Shown here: positions 1 to 12,434 of the stretch, in pieces
Numbering within the stretch: position 1 is the first letter of the stretch
How the letters are laid out: the number at the start of each line of letters is the position of its first letter
NCBI GenBank assembly: GCA_021399445.1
Contig: JAJTUQ010000003.1
Span: forward strand, 1,054,001-1,118,000
Direction of reading: 5' to 3'
DNA from: Xylogone sp. PMI_703
Taxonomy: Eukaryota; Ascomycota; Leotiomycetes
Length of the DNA: 64,000 nt
Notes under the pieces: generated by a model
The model's input: only the letters and a program-made list of their open reading frames with translations
The model's database searches: none
What the model was told of the DNA's origin: nothing
Translations under genes and position numbers: made by a program

Positions 1-147
1 AACCGATGGAGTAAACATGGGCCGTCCATACTTTTCGAGGAGTTGGTTTATAGATTGCGTGATGACATCCTCAGAGTTGATGAGAAGCCCGTCCATGTCG
101 AAAATGCAGGCGCGGATTGCGGGGAGCCTGGAGGCAGTCTTGGTCAG
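1..147 (-). CDS. HAD-superfamily hydrolase, 5' part only (runs off the left edge)
   Basis: Reading leftwards from about 147, the frame gives a short leader, then IRACIFDMDGLLINSEDVIT and a helix ending at the window edge. DMDG is motif I of HAD phosphatases: the first Asp is the nucleophile and the second the general acid. The LLINSE context is that of the sugar-phosphate, glycerol-3-phosphate or pseudouridine-phosphate phosphatase branch. Only about 49 codons are visible, so substrate and completeness are unknown. No in-frame ATG exists: the position where the leader should start reads CTG (147..145), and an in-frame TGA lies at 159..157. The true start is therefore a non-AUG codon, an upstream exon I could not place, or a lost codon. 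The family call is firm; gene integrity is not. Confidence 0.7.
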   Translation of the reverse strand, partial: MTKTASRLPAIRACIFDMDGLLINSEDVITQSINQLLEKYGRPMFTPSV

Positions 148-3100
148 CTTCGGGCTTCACGTTACTCCTACTCTGTTGATCATGCATTCTTCGTAGGTGT
201 TCCTATTAGAGGGCACCTTACTCTGTCTTAATGGAAGCCATGAGCACTGTATGAAAGCTAATTGTGATCCGAATTGTCAACACCAAAGCGAGCAAGTATC
301 ATTCCCGCCTTTGTTAATTACCCCTCGCTTCAACCACCATCTACGGACTGGAGCCAGGTGCTTGACACTAATAAGTTACAGCGAAAATTGTAATGCTCCA
401 ATTTTTCTTTGTCCTGAGTTTTGCTGTGCAGCATGCCCTACCGCCAACCGAACGAGCCTTGATGGTTCAACATGAAACTTGATAGTATTTTTGATATGGT
501 ATTGCAAGTCAATCACAACGATTTTGTATAAATCTTTCATGCGATTTATGCTCAATTTCGCTATTATAGTAAAATTGAACTACTTTCTGAATTGTCAAGT
601 TAAACTATATAACAAATGAAGCCGGAACATTTTTCATTTCTAATTCTTCTGTGAACTTGTATTTACAGGGCGATTGATTCGCCTGGGCACTTCCAATTAC
701 ACAACTTAAAACATGTTATGACTCCAGTATATCACAGCACACTCGTAGCTTAAAGAATGTTTACTATGTATACCGAGAGGCCTTGTCGTACAGAGGTTAT
801 AGGACATCGCCAACTAACCTACGGCCAACCTCAATCACAAAAAAAGAAGCCTGTAGGGTCTATTGGAGGTATTAAATGAAATTGATGCTTGATTTGAAAC
901 CTCCAACAGGGACTAAGCCTTGTGGATTCTCAAAGCTAGATTATATTGAACTCAGCTGAAGCTTTCTCATAGTTAAATATTGATGCTTGAAGAGAAAAAA
1001 AAAGCACTTTTACCGCCGTATAGAAAAAGTACGTACCAAATTGGAGATGATTTGAAGAAGATATTTTGACCATTAGCAAGGAGGTACCTGTTTTATCAAG
1101 ATTTCATCCGATAAAGCTTCGCTTGGTTCACTCTTTGTTTCCATGCTTTAAGATTACCGTGAGATCACTATGGATCCCGGCTCCAACACTCTGTAGTGTG
1201 ACATGCGACATTTAGTAAGCCAGAAGTGTTCTATTGGCTGTTATATTCTAAGCTTTGAGCTTCTGCGGTATCATTAGCTTAGTATTTTTAGGCTATTTAT
1301 TGTTCTTAAATTCTAGAGCACTCGAGGTTAGTGGCCTAGACACGTCTTCATCCTGAGCGCAGATTTGTAAATAATACCTTTAGAAGATTTACTTTCTTCA
1401 ACAGAACCAGAATTACGAAATACCAACTTTCAGTAATCTGTCTTTTCGCCATGCAAGATAGTACTCCTGGTATTTACCAAGTGCAAATGTCTAGCTCAAA
1501 TATCTTCTGGATGACAGTGTGTCAGTTACGGGTTTTCGGGCATTGTTTATCATATGTGGCATATATGGCATATTGGTAGGACACGCATCGGATCTCTTTT
1601 CGGAATTACTTGCAGGCCTAGAGAAGACATTGCTATAGTTGCGCGTAAGCCCGACAAACGGCACTGTAGCAAGTCCGATATCCACATTTGTGAACAAGCA
1701 TGGAGAGCAATGCCGAGCCCATCGGTTAAGAGATTGAGAATGCATAGAGAGCTTGAACTATCCCGTCTTAGATGCCAAGAAGTTGGTGCTGACAAGAATC
1801 CTTCGATAGTATGCTCGTTAATTTTACGGTAATCGTTGTGAAAAGTTTTCCGATCACTCAACACTCAATCATGCGCTGATAAAATAATCTAGGCCTTATA
1901 CGGTAAGATTAGGCAAGCATTTTCCCTTTTCACTAATCTCGAATAATATAAGTTGAGGTCATTTTCTATGAAACTGGAAGTACAAAAATGTGTCAAAATC
2001 CAAGTGCAATCGATCATTTGTGTCGCTTAGGCGACAAAGGAAGATTAACCAATCATTTAATTAAGTGATTAATTAACAACTCTATCTTCCTCAAGAAGTC
2101 GGTCATTCTTCGCTCAGGTGTAAACTCTGAAAGCATGTACTTCTAGTACGCGTTTTAGTAATAATCGTGTACAAAATTTAGATCGGAATCTCTTAGAAAA
2201 GGACGAATACTAATTTTCATAATGATCAATACTCATAGTCAGTAGTAGTAAGAAGTTATTATTTGATCAGTCTATGTAGATCCAACATTAAAGCTAATAC
2301 ACTTTTAGCTGTGAAAACTATTGGCGAAATCCCCCTTTAGGTCGTTGCTTTCCTACGAAATCCAGACCTCTGTACGGTATGAGAGGGGCGAGGCTTTTGG
2401 TGTAGCTGTCCAACTCACGCGTTCTCATCCTTATTTGCATACCGGTACCTTCCGTAACTATTGAATGCCCCGCCCGTATTTGAGACGGAGTCACCTTCCT
2501 TTACTGTATCTGTGGTTTGTCGAGCTTACTCAGTAGTCGTTTGTCTAGTCGCTCATGTGGTTAGGAATCGACTAAGCTGGAGGCTGCACAAGCGAGCCGA
2601 CAATGATTAGAAGGGACCAAGAGAAGAGGATGGACTGACACTCTCGCTGGTTGCAAAATATCTCTACTATTAACACATAAATCGAAGAGCTACACTTGTT
2701 TAGTTCCATGCAGACGGTAAATCCTTCAATCATAGTCGTTATACGCTGTGAATCATGTCTTGATTGTGAGACAGTATCCCGAGTACCAATAGTGCAACTG
2801 CGTGAGAAAGTCAATGGTATCGTCTGAACTATACCCAGTCAGTGGTGAGCACTACCCGTCTGAGCTGCATTAGGACGCGACTTATTAGACTTTTTTCAGT
2901 GTTCTAACCTCTTGGCGCTTACAGGCACCGGAGTCGGGGCTTACCAGTCTGATAATTCACCTGCCAAGCAAAGCTAAGTGCCATCCTATTCGCGCCGAAT
3001 CACTGGTCTCGGCTGCTGTTGCTACGGACCCTGATGCAACATGCTTGATCTAACTTTAAGTTAAACTTTGTTATGCATAATGGAATACATTTCTGTCGTT

Positions 3101-3570
3101 TTTATCCCTGCTAAGCCTGGATCTCCCGAGTCGCAGATAGCATGATCTTCATGTCCCCAAGCTTACAAACACGTGGAAATCTCAGGTCCATGTAATGCTC
3201 CTGCATGTATCCTAACCATACATTATACTACAAGATGGTTCTTATGACAGAGCCTAGTTCGCTCAGGCTGTTGAAGTCGGATATGTGCATCCATATACCG
3301 AAGGGGCTGTAATATTATGCTAAATAGTTTGCTTACCTCTAGTGCTGATGATATCTGGCCTACCTAGCGTTACATCTACGCTCTTAAGTTCTAAATAGCT
3401 GGGTCGAGGTGAGATTCTCGACCGCTAAACTATGTAAGTGGATATAAATAAGGGAGAAGGGTCTTTCCTTGCCTGCAGAAGCCTTGCCAGACTTCGTCGC
3501 TCTTTCGTGCATTCATTTTGGGACTTCATTTGCTCTTGTGAGGGTGCACTTAGTGCATTTCTCGTACAAG
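148..3570. other. Gene-poor 3.4 kb stretch
   Basis: No reading frame here has a recognisable domain, signal peptide or consistent splice sites. The longest frames (around 1500-1860, both strands) overlap each other and have no family pattern. The DNA is AT-leaning with scattered stops, as expected of decayed sequence. The last part is the promoter of the WSC-subtilisin gene. Confidence 0.6.
3443..3450 (+). promoter_or_regulatory. TATA-like box of the WSC-subtilisin gene
   Basis: The string TATAAATA lies about 120 bases before the start codon at 3571, which would leave a 5' leader of roughly 90 bases. It is the only TATA-like element close to this start. The assignment rests on position and sequence alone. 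Confidence 0.4.
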
Positions 3571-6500
3571 ATGCCTGCTCTCTTCTACCGGCTGAAAATC
3601 CAGCCTTGGCTCTCCGTCCTTGCCTTCTCCTTACTGTCCAATGCAGCCCCGACCTTCAACTTCACGGTTCTGGACAGCGATGGTCTCCCAATGTTGCGGC
3701 CGGCTGGTCTCTTGGCCCGCGCAACCTCCCAGGACCCATCCTGTCCTGCTGGATTTCTCTGCAACAAACAGTCATGTCCAGGCAATATTATCTGCCCTGA
3801 AGGAGAGGTCTGCATTAACTTTGAGGGTGTTTCGGCCTGCATGGATCCTGGTCTGCAGTTATGTGCCTTCAATCCTTCTACATTTCAGGCCGTTGGATGC
3901 GCAAATAATGGCGTGTGCTGGTAAGTATTTTTATATGTTGGAAAATGCATCTCTATCTGGATTTTCTAGTTATACCTTCCCTTTTATCTCCTTCAAATTC
4001 CAACATCTTGGTTTCTTTCCTGCTATTATTTTCCTTTTGCTAACCATTGTACTCGATCAACTAGCCATGGCAATTGCTATACCTCTGGAACGGTATGTTG
4101 CAACAATCCATCAGTCCAATGTACTGTAGGAAATCTTTGCAACGCCTGTGCACAGGGCCAGACATGCGGCTCTAGCAGCTGCCAGGGGACAGCTCCACCA
4201 CCACCACCTCCTCCTCCTCCCCCGTCATCCACCACCAGCAAGCCAGCTGCTACAACTACAACTCGCCCGCCGCCGCCTCCCCCTCCTCCTAGTTCTACCA
4301 CAAAGCCACCGACATTACCAACATCGACGACCACATCTACTACGAAGTCCACCACGAAATCTACCACAACTACATCGGTAGCTCAACCCACCCAGGTTTC
4401 AAGCAGTGGTGCGTTTGGGCTTCTAGGATGTTTCGCCGACTCCACGACAGATCGTGTGCTTCAAGAGGGGTCTAAGACGGATACTACCGGAATGACTGTA
4501 GAGGCTTGTATCAGTCTTGCTACCCAAGCTGGCGCAAAGTTTGCTGGTGTTGAATTTGCACAGTAAGTAATCTGCATTATAATAATAGACCAAATGAGCT
4601 AATCGATACATCTGTGGTTAGGGAATGTTACTGGGGTAATACTCTTGTTGATGCTTCAACAGCCAACTCCGGAGACTGCAATATGGCTTGTACAGGCAAC
4701 AACCGCGAGGTATGCGGCGGTGGCAATAGAATCCTAATCTATCAGAATCCCAGCTGGGTTGATCCAGCTTGTGGTAAACCAGTTTGCACACCTTCGGTTG
4801 TTCCTAATGTAGGAACATTCACGGAACTAGGATGTCTCACGGATACATCTGCTCGTATTTTGAAGAACGGCTCATCCACTGATTCAGGAATGACGGTAGA
4901 AAAGTGTATTGGTCTTGCTCAGAGTTGGCAATATGCTGGAGTGGAGTTCGCTGAGTATGTCCACTCTTTAACCTTATAAAATCTGACGCATTCGCTTGAA
5001 GGAAAGTGTGAATGTTCCATGAGAATTGTCTGGCTAATTTTTTCACCCTAGTGAGTGCTACTGGGGAGATATAATCTTCTCTGATTCTATTCAGAACCAG
5101 GATGGCTGCAAGATGGCTTGCGCTGGTGATGCCACTGAATTATGTGGCGACGGTTTCCAAATCTTGACTTACCAAGATCAAGATTGGATCAACCCAACTA
5201 CGCAAGACCTAGTGAATGCTTTAGACGAATATGTGAGCGCAGTCCAGGTTCTTAGGTCCAGGGTTAATGACTGGCAAACCGCCGTCAATAATTTCAATGC
5301 TGCGAGCTCCAAAAAGTTGAAGCGTGATCCCCCTAATATACAGCTGGTTCTTGACGCTAGAAGTGCAGTCCTTAGTCTAAATCCTAGCATAAGTAGGTAA
5401 AAGAAGGTCGAACTCTTTGAGAACGTACTGACGACATCAGATGGCCTTCGCCAGAGAGTAAGAAATACGTTCAATACTGGAGCAAGGTACCAAAGGGCAA
5501 GTCATATCTAAGCAATGCATTTCTGCCTAATTCTAACATCTACCTTACTAGATTGATGAAACAGAACTGTCCGACTTCAATCGCATTGACAGTGAGGTCA
5601 CCAGTACTTTCGAAACAGTCGCATCTGATGCGGCTGCTAGCCCTGCAACTTGGACGCCTCTTGTACAGGGTGTGGTATGTTAACGTATACCTATATTCCT
5701 TAACAGCTAAAGCTAAGGTATCATAGATCGTAAGCATTGGTATTGCAGCCACTGCTACTGTAGTTGCTACTGGATTATGTAAGTGGCTTGAGCACAACGG
5801 AAATGTGTTCTCCCGCGTTAACTCTCCGCTAACTCGATTATCTAGTCCTGCTCTTCAGTGAACTACGAGATCTGTTAGATCCAGATGATGGTAATGGCTC
5901 AGGTGGTTCATCACCTCCTTCTCAGACTACCAGCCAATCGCAGTCAGCAGCTCCAACTATTAGTATTGGTTCACCGGCACCGCCAGCCACTTCAACTACC
6001 TGCTCACCAACAAATACACCAACTAGTGTTATAGTGCTCACTACTCGTGACTCAACAAGAGCCGAGTACGATGACCTCATACGTGAGCTTGTGGAAGCAT
6101 CAACTCTTGTCACAGACCAAATTGTGTTTGATAACATCAATTACCGAGCCTTTACTGCCTCCAAGCATGACTGCAACGAAGATCTGTTGCTTAAAAATCC
6201 CATTATATCGACTGTTAGCAGGCCCATTACAGGTCTCTTGGATGATTTCATTAATCTTGATGCTGGTACTGTTACTAAGCGCGAGGATGTTTCTGGCACG
6301 GCTATTAATTTGACAACGCACAGTATGGCTAGAAGAGATATCCCTGCAGGATCTCCTCTATCACTACAGTCAGGCGAATTAGATGGAGAACAGATTCGCA
6401 GTCCATTCCACTTGAACTACTTGACTGCACCTGGGGCTCAAACAGGCCTGGCGGGTACAGGAACATGTAAGTGGTTTACTTTCAAGACTGACCATTTTTG

Positions 6501-7669
6501 TGCTCATATGTCCTAGATTATGCATTCGAAGACTATGTCTTTGATAGCACTGCCCCATCAATCCCTGTTTACGTTATGGATACCGGAGCATCTATCGGCC
6601 ATCAGGTAAGCCATGGAATATTTCTGAATTATTTACTACGACCTTGATTTCATCTAACGATGATTATTTTGCTTCTAGGACATTTCATCCAATGTAGCCG
6701 TGAGCTATGATGCTACAATTCGTAATATTCAGGCGGACGTTGTGGATGTCGATCAATTTGCCCACGGAACTTGCATGTCCTCCTGTGTCGGTGGCAAGTA
6801 TGCTGGGGTGCATAAAAACACCGAGATTATCCCTGTGAGGATCATGGAAACTGGAGGAGCTCCGCCCTTTTTGTCGGACGTTATATATGCAATAGGAGCG
6901 GTGCTGAATGATAGGAAGCTCAGGCCAAACCAGAATTTGCCTGGAGTCTTGAGTATGTCATTTGGATTCGATCCTAACCTGTTGCAAGTAGAAGCTGGAC
7001 AAGCGAACTCTGACCCGTTTACGGATCTGCTATCTCGCATGACTGCTGCAAATATTGTTCCAGTGGCAAGTACAGGAAATGATGAGAATGCCGACCTCAG
7101 CGTAGCGACTCCTAGAAAGCATGGCGGCTCGGCCACAAGCTTGATTGTGGTTGGTGCTGTCGACAATCTTGGAAACCGCTGGTCGCACACAACTCATCTC
7201 GACAGCTCTGGAAGGAACATTGCAAGCGTATATGCTAATGGTGTTGACATTGTATGCGCTCATGCAGCTGGCCCAAACATTTACAGGAGGCAAAGTGGCT
7301 CGTCGCCTGCAACTGCAACAGTGGCAGGCATGATAGCTTACTATCTTTCCAGGGGTTTAACAACACCAGCACTAGCCAAGGGCTTCCTTATCCAGGAAGC
7401 AACAAGGCTGAAAGGCAACTGGGCCGATGGAATTCCACGTGTCGGTTTGCTAAACCAAGTGACCTGCACGCCAGAAGATCCTAACAACGTTGACACCATA
7501 CCGAGACCAACGTTTGAGGAACCAGATGCACAGGTAATTCTTGACGGTGCTCCAACTCAGCTACTTACAGGGATTGACCCCGATAGCCTGGTACGTACTC
7601 CTTAGTATACTCTTTTGGTATTTGGCTGTTTTACTAATCATGGAGTAGCCTTTCTGTGGAAGTGTTTAA
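3571..7669 (+). CDS. Secreted WSC-domain / subtilisin (peptidase S8) fusion protein
   Basis: Eleven exons join in phase: 3571-3920, 4065-4562, 4622-4954, 5052-5396, 5441-5486, 5552-5674, 5727-5778, 5846-6466, 6517-6605, 6679-7590, 7649-7669, giving about 1129 residues. Order: signal peptide (1 to about 27); Cys-rich module; Pro/Thr linker; WSC domain 1 (about 235-325) and WSC 2 (about 350-435), each with the ECYWG..(M)AC..G...CGG/CGD pattern; a Gly/Ala/Val hydrophobic stretch (about 566-590); a Ser/Pro/Thr linker; then an S8 domain. Catalytic residues are visible: Asp in VMDTGA (about 811), His in HGTC (about 848), oxyanion Asn in STGN (about 953) and Ser in GSSPAT (about 1028). Dibasic sites TKR (about 727) and ARR (about 745) just before the S8 domain could be Kex2 sites. 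WSC domains bind cell-wall polysaccharide, so a wall-targeted protease is inferred. The last 6-codon exon is the least certain part. Confidence 0.85.
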
Positions 7670-8136
7670 ATAACTGAAGCTTCAACTCATTAGAATTTCT
7701 GAACTGAAGAACTTGTACATGAGAAGAAAACAAAGCAGTTATTCAGTTCATGAAATTATCATGATATTGCTTTCAGCATTAGAAATCGAAAGTATATGCA
7801 AAGTAGTGGATATACAATTAGAGCCTCTATTACCATTTTGGCGTATATTTAATCTTCGCTGAATAATATGAACTAAAGTAATATATTTATCGTACTCCGC
7901 GACATTATCTAGGAAGTCGCTGATAAAGATCGATCCACGAGATAGTTTAATACATGAGGGTAGCTACAGTTAATTGATATTACTGGCCAGTTACACAATG
8001 TTAAGCAATATTTAGTCATTCGTACAATAGATTTAACTTATGGAAGGTTTACGGCAGATCCTACAGAAGAGCATGGATGGGCATGCAGATGATTCAAGGG
8101 AGAGCCCTGAGATGAGCTTACATATGATTATCTGGC
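7670..8136. other. Intergenic, 3' side of the WSC-subtilisin gene
   Basis: AT-rich spacer with no supported reading frame. It holds the 3' untranslated region of the preceding gene and ends at the target duplication of the MITE. Confidence 0.6.
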
Positions 8137-8144
8137 TTTATTTA

Positions 8145-8619
8145 GGGTACACTTAAATGTACAATGTGTTTACCTAAATGCACAACAAATTACCGATATC
8201 GGAAGTGCCTGAACCAGCAAAACAGTCTCATGCGCCTGAACAGGTATATGACTAGCATTTTACAGAGAATAAAACAATAGATTATACGTATAAGTATGCT
8301 TAGTTTTTGTACTGTATGGGCTGTACCGTATCGCCAACGCCCTGCGGCCGTTGGCTCTCTTTAGCATGCTTACAGGCCTAAGGCCCTGTAAGCGAAGCCC
8401 TGAGCCTGTAGGGCCTGTACTATATAGCGCAACTCGTATTATAACACTTATATCAGATATTAGAAACTAGACTCAACGCTGGAATATAATTAATAAGTAC
8501 AGATTGTTCTAGTTAATAAAGATTTGTGTAAACACTGGCAACTGCGCTGTGAGTATGTTCTCCGATATCGGTAATCTGTTGCGCATTTAGGTAAACGCGT
8601 TGTGCATTTAAGTGTACCC
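8145..8619. mobile_element. hAT-like MITE, copy 1 (475 bp)
   Basis: Terminal inverted repeats of about 58 bp begin GGGTACACTTAAATG at the left end and match the reverse complement of the right end at about nine positions in ten. Flanking 8-mers TTTATTTA (8137-8144) and TTTATTAA (8620-8627) agree at 7 of 8 positions, so they look like an aged target-site duplication. There is no coding capacity. Interior 8309-8420 is the reverse complement of a segment in copy 2 (about 59634-59742), with one unit of the repeat that is expanded there. An 8-bp duplication is the hAT rule, so a non-autonomous hAT-type element is inferred; no transposase is present in the window. Confidence 0.8.
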
Positions 8620-8627
8620 TTTATTAA

Positions 8628-9153
8628 CTTTACAATCAGAGACGTTTAGATCTGCCTGTACAAAGCAAAGCGGGAGGAAAGGGACTTGAGTGTCGATAGC
8701 CACTCCATATCTGCTCGCGAAGATGACTAAGGTGCTGTACCGTTCATATTCGGCTTCTAAGCCTCATTTTGCGTGATGAGCTAAAAATCCGGATCTGTAT
8801 ACTAGGCACACACCCTTGTTAGTTGCTCCAAATCCTTACTAATGAGATTTACTCCTCCTGCTGAGTAGTTAGATTGATAATTTACCAGGCACATGCAGCA
8901 GGCTAGTGCACCTACTTGGGGACGATCTTAAGGCTTCTACGGTGGCAGATCCAAGCGTATACGTGCTCTGATTGGTTCTTTGTAAGGCACTCAATATTGA
9001 TGGTTGGCTAGGAATACATGAGCCAGAGCGTCGGATCTAGAATTCACACAAGCTAGAATCTGCGCATTATGGTACGCAATGAGTAAGGTTGATATATATA
9101 ATTTGGAGCAGAGTAATTATTTAAAATGTAATACTTTATTACAGTAGTGGTCT
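8628..9153. other. Intergenic between MITE copy 1 and the sugar transporter
   Basis: No supported gene. The right end holds the 3' untranslated region of the leftward-transcribed transporter. Confidence 0.55.
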
Positions 9154-10994
9154 TCAACCGCTCTTATCCTCAACTACATCGATGTGCTCATCCTCCTGAG
9201 CAGAACCTTTCTCATCAGCCGCTGATTGTCCTCTGATGAAACTGGCCAGAGCACTCTCAAGTCCAATCTCACGGTCAATTTCCATCATACGCTCACGATC
9301 CGCTGCTGCCACGCCCGAACTGCCAAATACGACATCCATTTCCTCAAGTGTCAACTTGCTTGTCTCGGGTGTGAAAAACCAGATATAGACGGCACCGATG
9401 GCAGTTACAAGACCAAATACAATGAAGGTACCGTATCCGATGTTGGAGATCATATCTGGGGTCACTTGGCCGACAATGAAATTATTCATCCAGTTGGCTG
9501 ACGTAGCAATAGCCATTCCGTATGGACGAGCTGAGAGAGGCCATACCTCGGCGACTAAGATCCACTCGCAAGGTCCCCAAGACCAACCGAAGAAAGCAAC
9601 AAAGCACCAAACTAATGCTATGGAGGCCCAGGCCGATGCTTGTTCAGATTCCCACTTGTCTGCGTTGCGTGCGAAGATAACTGCAATGGTTAAGTGGCAG
9701 AACGCCATCCCAATTGCTCCGATAGTCAGAGTGGGCTTCCGACCAAAACTATCAACCCATATAAGTGTCGGAATGGTAGCCACCAACATGACGATGCCGA
9801 CCACGCCAGTTGCCAGGAGAGAAGTGCTGTTAGAGGACAATCCAAGTGCGCCGAAGATCTGTGCAGAGCATCGTAAGTATTTGAGTAGAAAAGTTTCTCA
9901 CGAAATGGCAAACTTACATTCGGGGCATAGTATAAGATGGCGTTGATACCAGACCACTGCGAAAAGAACATTGTAATGCTGGCAACCATGACACGTTTAA
10001 ACATAGGTCGAGTTTTGAAAAGACTAGCCATAGCGACGAACTGAAGTTTGAAGCTGTTCATCCAAGTGAGTTCTGCGAGATGAGGGAAATTCGCCTCGAC
10101 AGTGCGTTTCTCAAATAGCGACTGAGATTTGATCTCGAGGAACTCTAGCTCGACAACTTGGCTGTTAACGTCCGCAGATCTCAGTTTCGCGAGTACCCTA
10201 CGAGCCTCATCTTCGTGACCATGGTGCATGAGCCAACGGGGAGTAAACGGTACGAAAAGCATGCCAATAAGTAGTACAACCGCGGGTGCGAGTTGCAATG
10301 TGAGTGGTAGGAGCCACGCAGCTTCCGCCTGTGTAGCGCCTTGACCGCCAATGAAGTGACAACCGTAGTCCTATATCTTAATCAGAAACCTGAATTAAAC
10401 ACTATGAGTATGCAACAATGGAACACATACAATCCAGAATGAGATCATAATTCCGAACTCAATGGCAAACTGTTGAATACCTATCAACAGACCGCGAGAT
10501 TCCGGAGGTGCACACTCGGCCACATAGATAGGGACGGTCATGGATAGACAGCCGATTCCCATTCCAGTGACGAAGCGACCACCCAGGATAGCGGAAGGTC
10601 CGACTTGAATAGCAGTTGTTTGAACAACGACACCAATGATGAATACGGTGGTACCCAGAATGATAGTGTACTTTCGGGACAAGGGCTCGGCCACGAAACC
10701 TGAACACAGCGATCCAACCCACGCTCCCAATTCAAGGATGGATGTCAGCCATCCCTTCTTGGTACTATTGTCGATATAGTCGCCCATATGGTCACCAAAG
10801 GAAGGCATGGTCAAGAGACCAGAAAAGACACCCTGATTGTATCCATAGAGGAGGCCACCAAGACAAGCAAAACAGGTAATGGATAAGACTCGGATGTTCT
10901 TAGCCAAGCCGCGCATACCAGAGGTATTGCCAGTGAGTTGCTTGCGATACTGCAAGGCAGCATCATTGATGTCGATGGGCTCAGTGGGAGACAT
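9154..10994 (-). CDS. MFS sugar transporter
   Basis: Three exons (10994-10431, 10370-9918, 9858-9154) join in phase to 573 residues, the usual length of fungal sugar/H+ symporters. Family signatures: GGLLYGYNQGVFSG in TM1, GRFVTGMGIG and PIYVAECAPPESRG after TM4-TM5, SFWIDYG across the first splice, FFSQWSGINAILYYAP in TM7, VDSFGRKPTL between TM8 and TM9, and FFTPETSKLTLEEMD after TM12. The C-terminal tail is acidic. It should import a hexose or related polyol across the plasma membrane; the substrate cannot be read from sequence. The upstream region has several CTGGGG or GTGGGG strings that fit the CreA consensus, so carbon repression is possible. Confidence 0.93.
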
Positions 10995-12434
10995 TTTGTC
11001 TATGGAGGGCCGACAAAAGGATGAGAAGACAATGGGAGACAACAAAATAGAGCAACATCTTGACAGGATGCCATGGCAATATATAGACCTTCGACAGAAG
11101 ACATGCCGTGATCCAACAGGCCATATGTGACGTAGAAACCATTGGCATGGAACGCCATTATGGATACTCAGCTCAGCAAGTCCACCCTGCTGCTTTTGAT
11201 GGAGGTTTTGTGGAGAAGCATGTAGAGTTCACTGCATTCATGGCAAAACTTGAGCTTGAAAAGCAAAAGAGCGTTGGATTTCTATCCGTCCCTGCTTCTC
11301 CAGGGGAACTATTACTTGCTTATACCCGTCCTACTGGAGAACATTGGGGTGCATCCGCCCAATGGGGAGGAATAACTGGGGATCTGTGGAGGAATTGTGC
11401 GCTCCAGATTCGGAAAACGAGTCAGCAAATAGCCGATCACGTGATACAATATACCAAAAAGGGGCCGCATAAGCGATCACGTGCTCGGCTAGACCGATGC
11501 ACTGGCCCCCAGTGGCAAGGAATCGGTGTGTCGGCGCAGAACGTCGGAAGCATCCACCAGCCCTTGATCTTGCCGATCAAAGCTCTCTGCACTTACTTTC
11601 TCCATTGGGTCTACACCACGGGGCAAACTTAAACTTCAACACTGGAAGTCTGGGGAGGAGAGTCTTGGTCAAGCGGGGTGTCCGAGCCTGCGCCTGGGGA
11701 AAGTGATATCTTTGCAGGATAGAATCTGCCACATTTCTAGATTTTGCGGAGTCGGGATATCTCTGCCAGTTGTGCGATAGCTATGAAGACTATATGTGTT
11801 ATCGCTTGGCAGTTGCACCATAGCATTACCAGTCCACATAGTGGAATTGGCCTACGGAGATATTAGCGGTCGCATCGGTAATACTATGCCCTTTTGGTCA
11901 CAATTTGGCCGAGTGGTAGAGATATTCAGCCGTGGTCCATAGCCGTATGATCATATCACAATCGCTAATCAATCTTGAATTTGGATGTGCTTTCGTATCA
12001 TCGCTCTTACCTCACCTCCCCAGAGTTGGAGGGATCAAGTGTGGAGAAGTAAGGAACGCTAGATCTGAGATTCCCTTTCAGTTTCAACACACCTACCTCT
12101 ACTTCGTCTACAGTACCCACTATAATTTATATTTTCAACTGCTCTTTCTCCAAAGGATATTATATTCTCTATTTAGGTTGAATCAAGAAAAATCAACTCT
12201 AATCTTTACCAGCAACGAAAACATGAAATGGTTCTTTAGTATCAACAAACTTGAAAATGGCTCCGTGGCTGCTTTTCGAGTTCGGTCACAGAGAACCCTA
12301 TCTCCCGCATGCCTTTGATACAGCCAAATCTAACGTACTAATAATGCGAATCACTTGTAGCTGAGCTCCCAGGAACTTATCGTCGGATATAATCCCGGTA
12401 TTTATTCATTATCAACAATTAATCACATGAGCTT
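10995..12434. promoter_or_regulatory. Promoter region of the sugar transporter and intergenic DNA
   Basis: No convincing gene. Two GATCACGTG sites (near 11435 and 11478) are separated by about 40 bases and face each other in a loose inverted arrangement; CACGTG is a bHLH core. CTGGGG-type strings near 11377, 11652 and 11694 fit CreA. A 174-codon open frame at 11108-11632 lacks an ATG start and any domain, so I treat it as chance. Confidence 0.4.

Noticed and set aside
1491..1864. Open frames on both strands around 1.5-1.9 kb
   Set aside because: Three overlapping frames, none with domain pattern, signal peptide or splice sites.
3410..3440. Hairpin GGTCGAGGTGAGATTCTCGACC considered as a tRNA arm
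   Set aside because: No A-box, B-box or cloverleaf could be built around it.
11108..11632. 174-codon open frame upstream of the sugar transporter
   Set aside because: It begins at a GTG, has no domain or splice logic, and lies in the transporter promoter.
11905..11945. GGCCGAGTGGTAGAG string resembling a tRNA D-arm
   Set aside because: The downstream sequence gives no anticodon stem, B-box or acceptor pairing.
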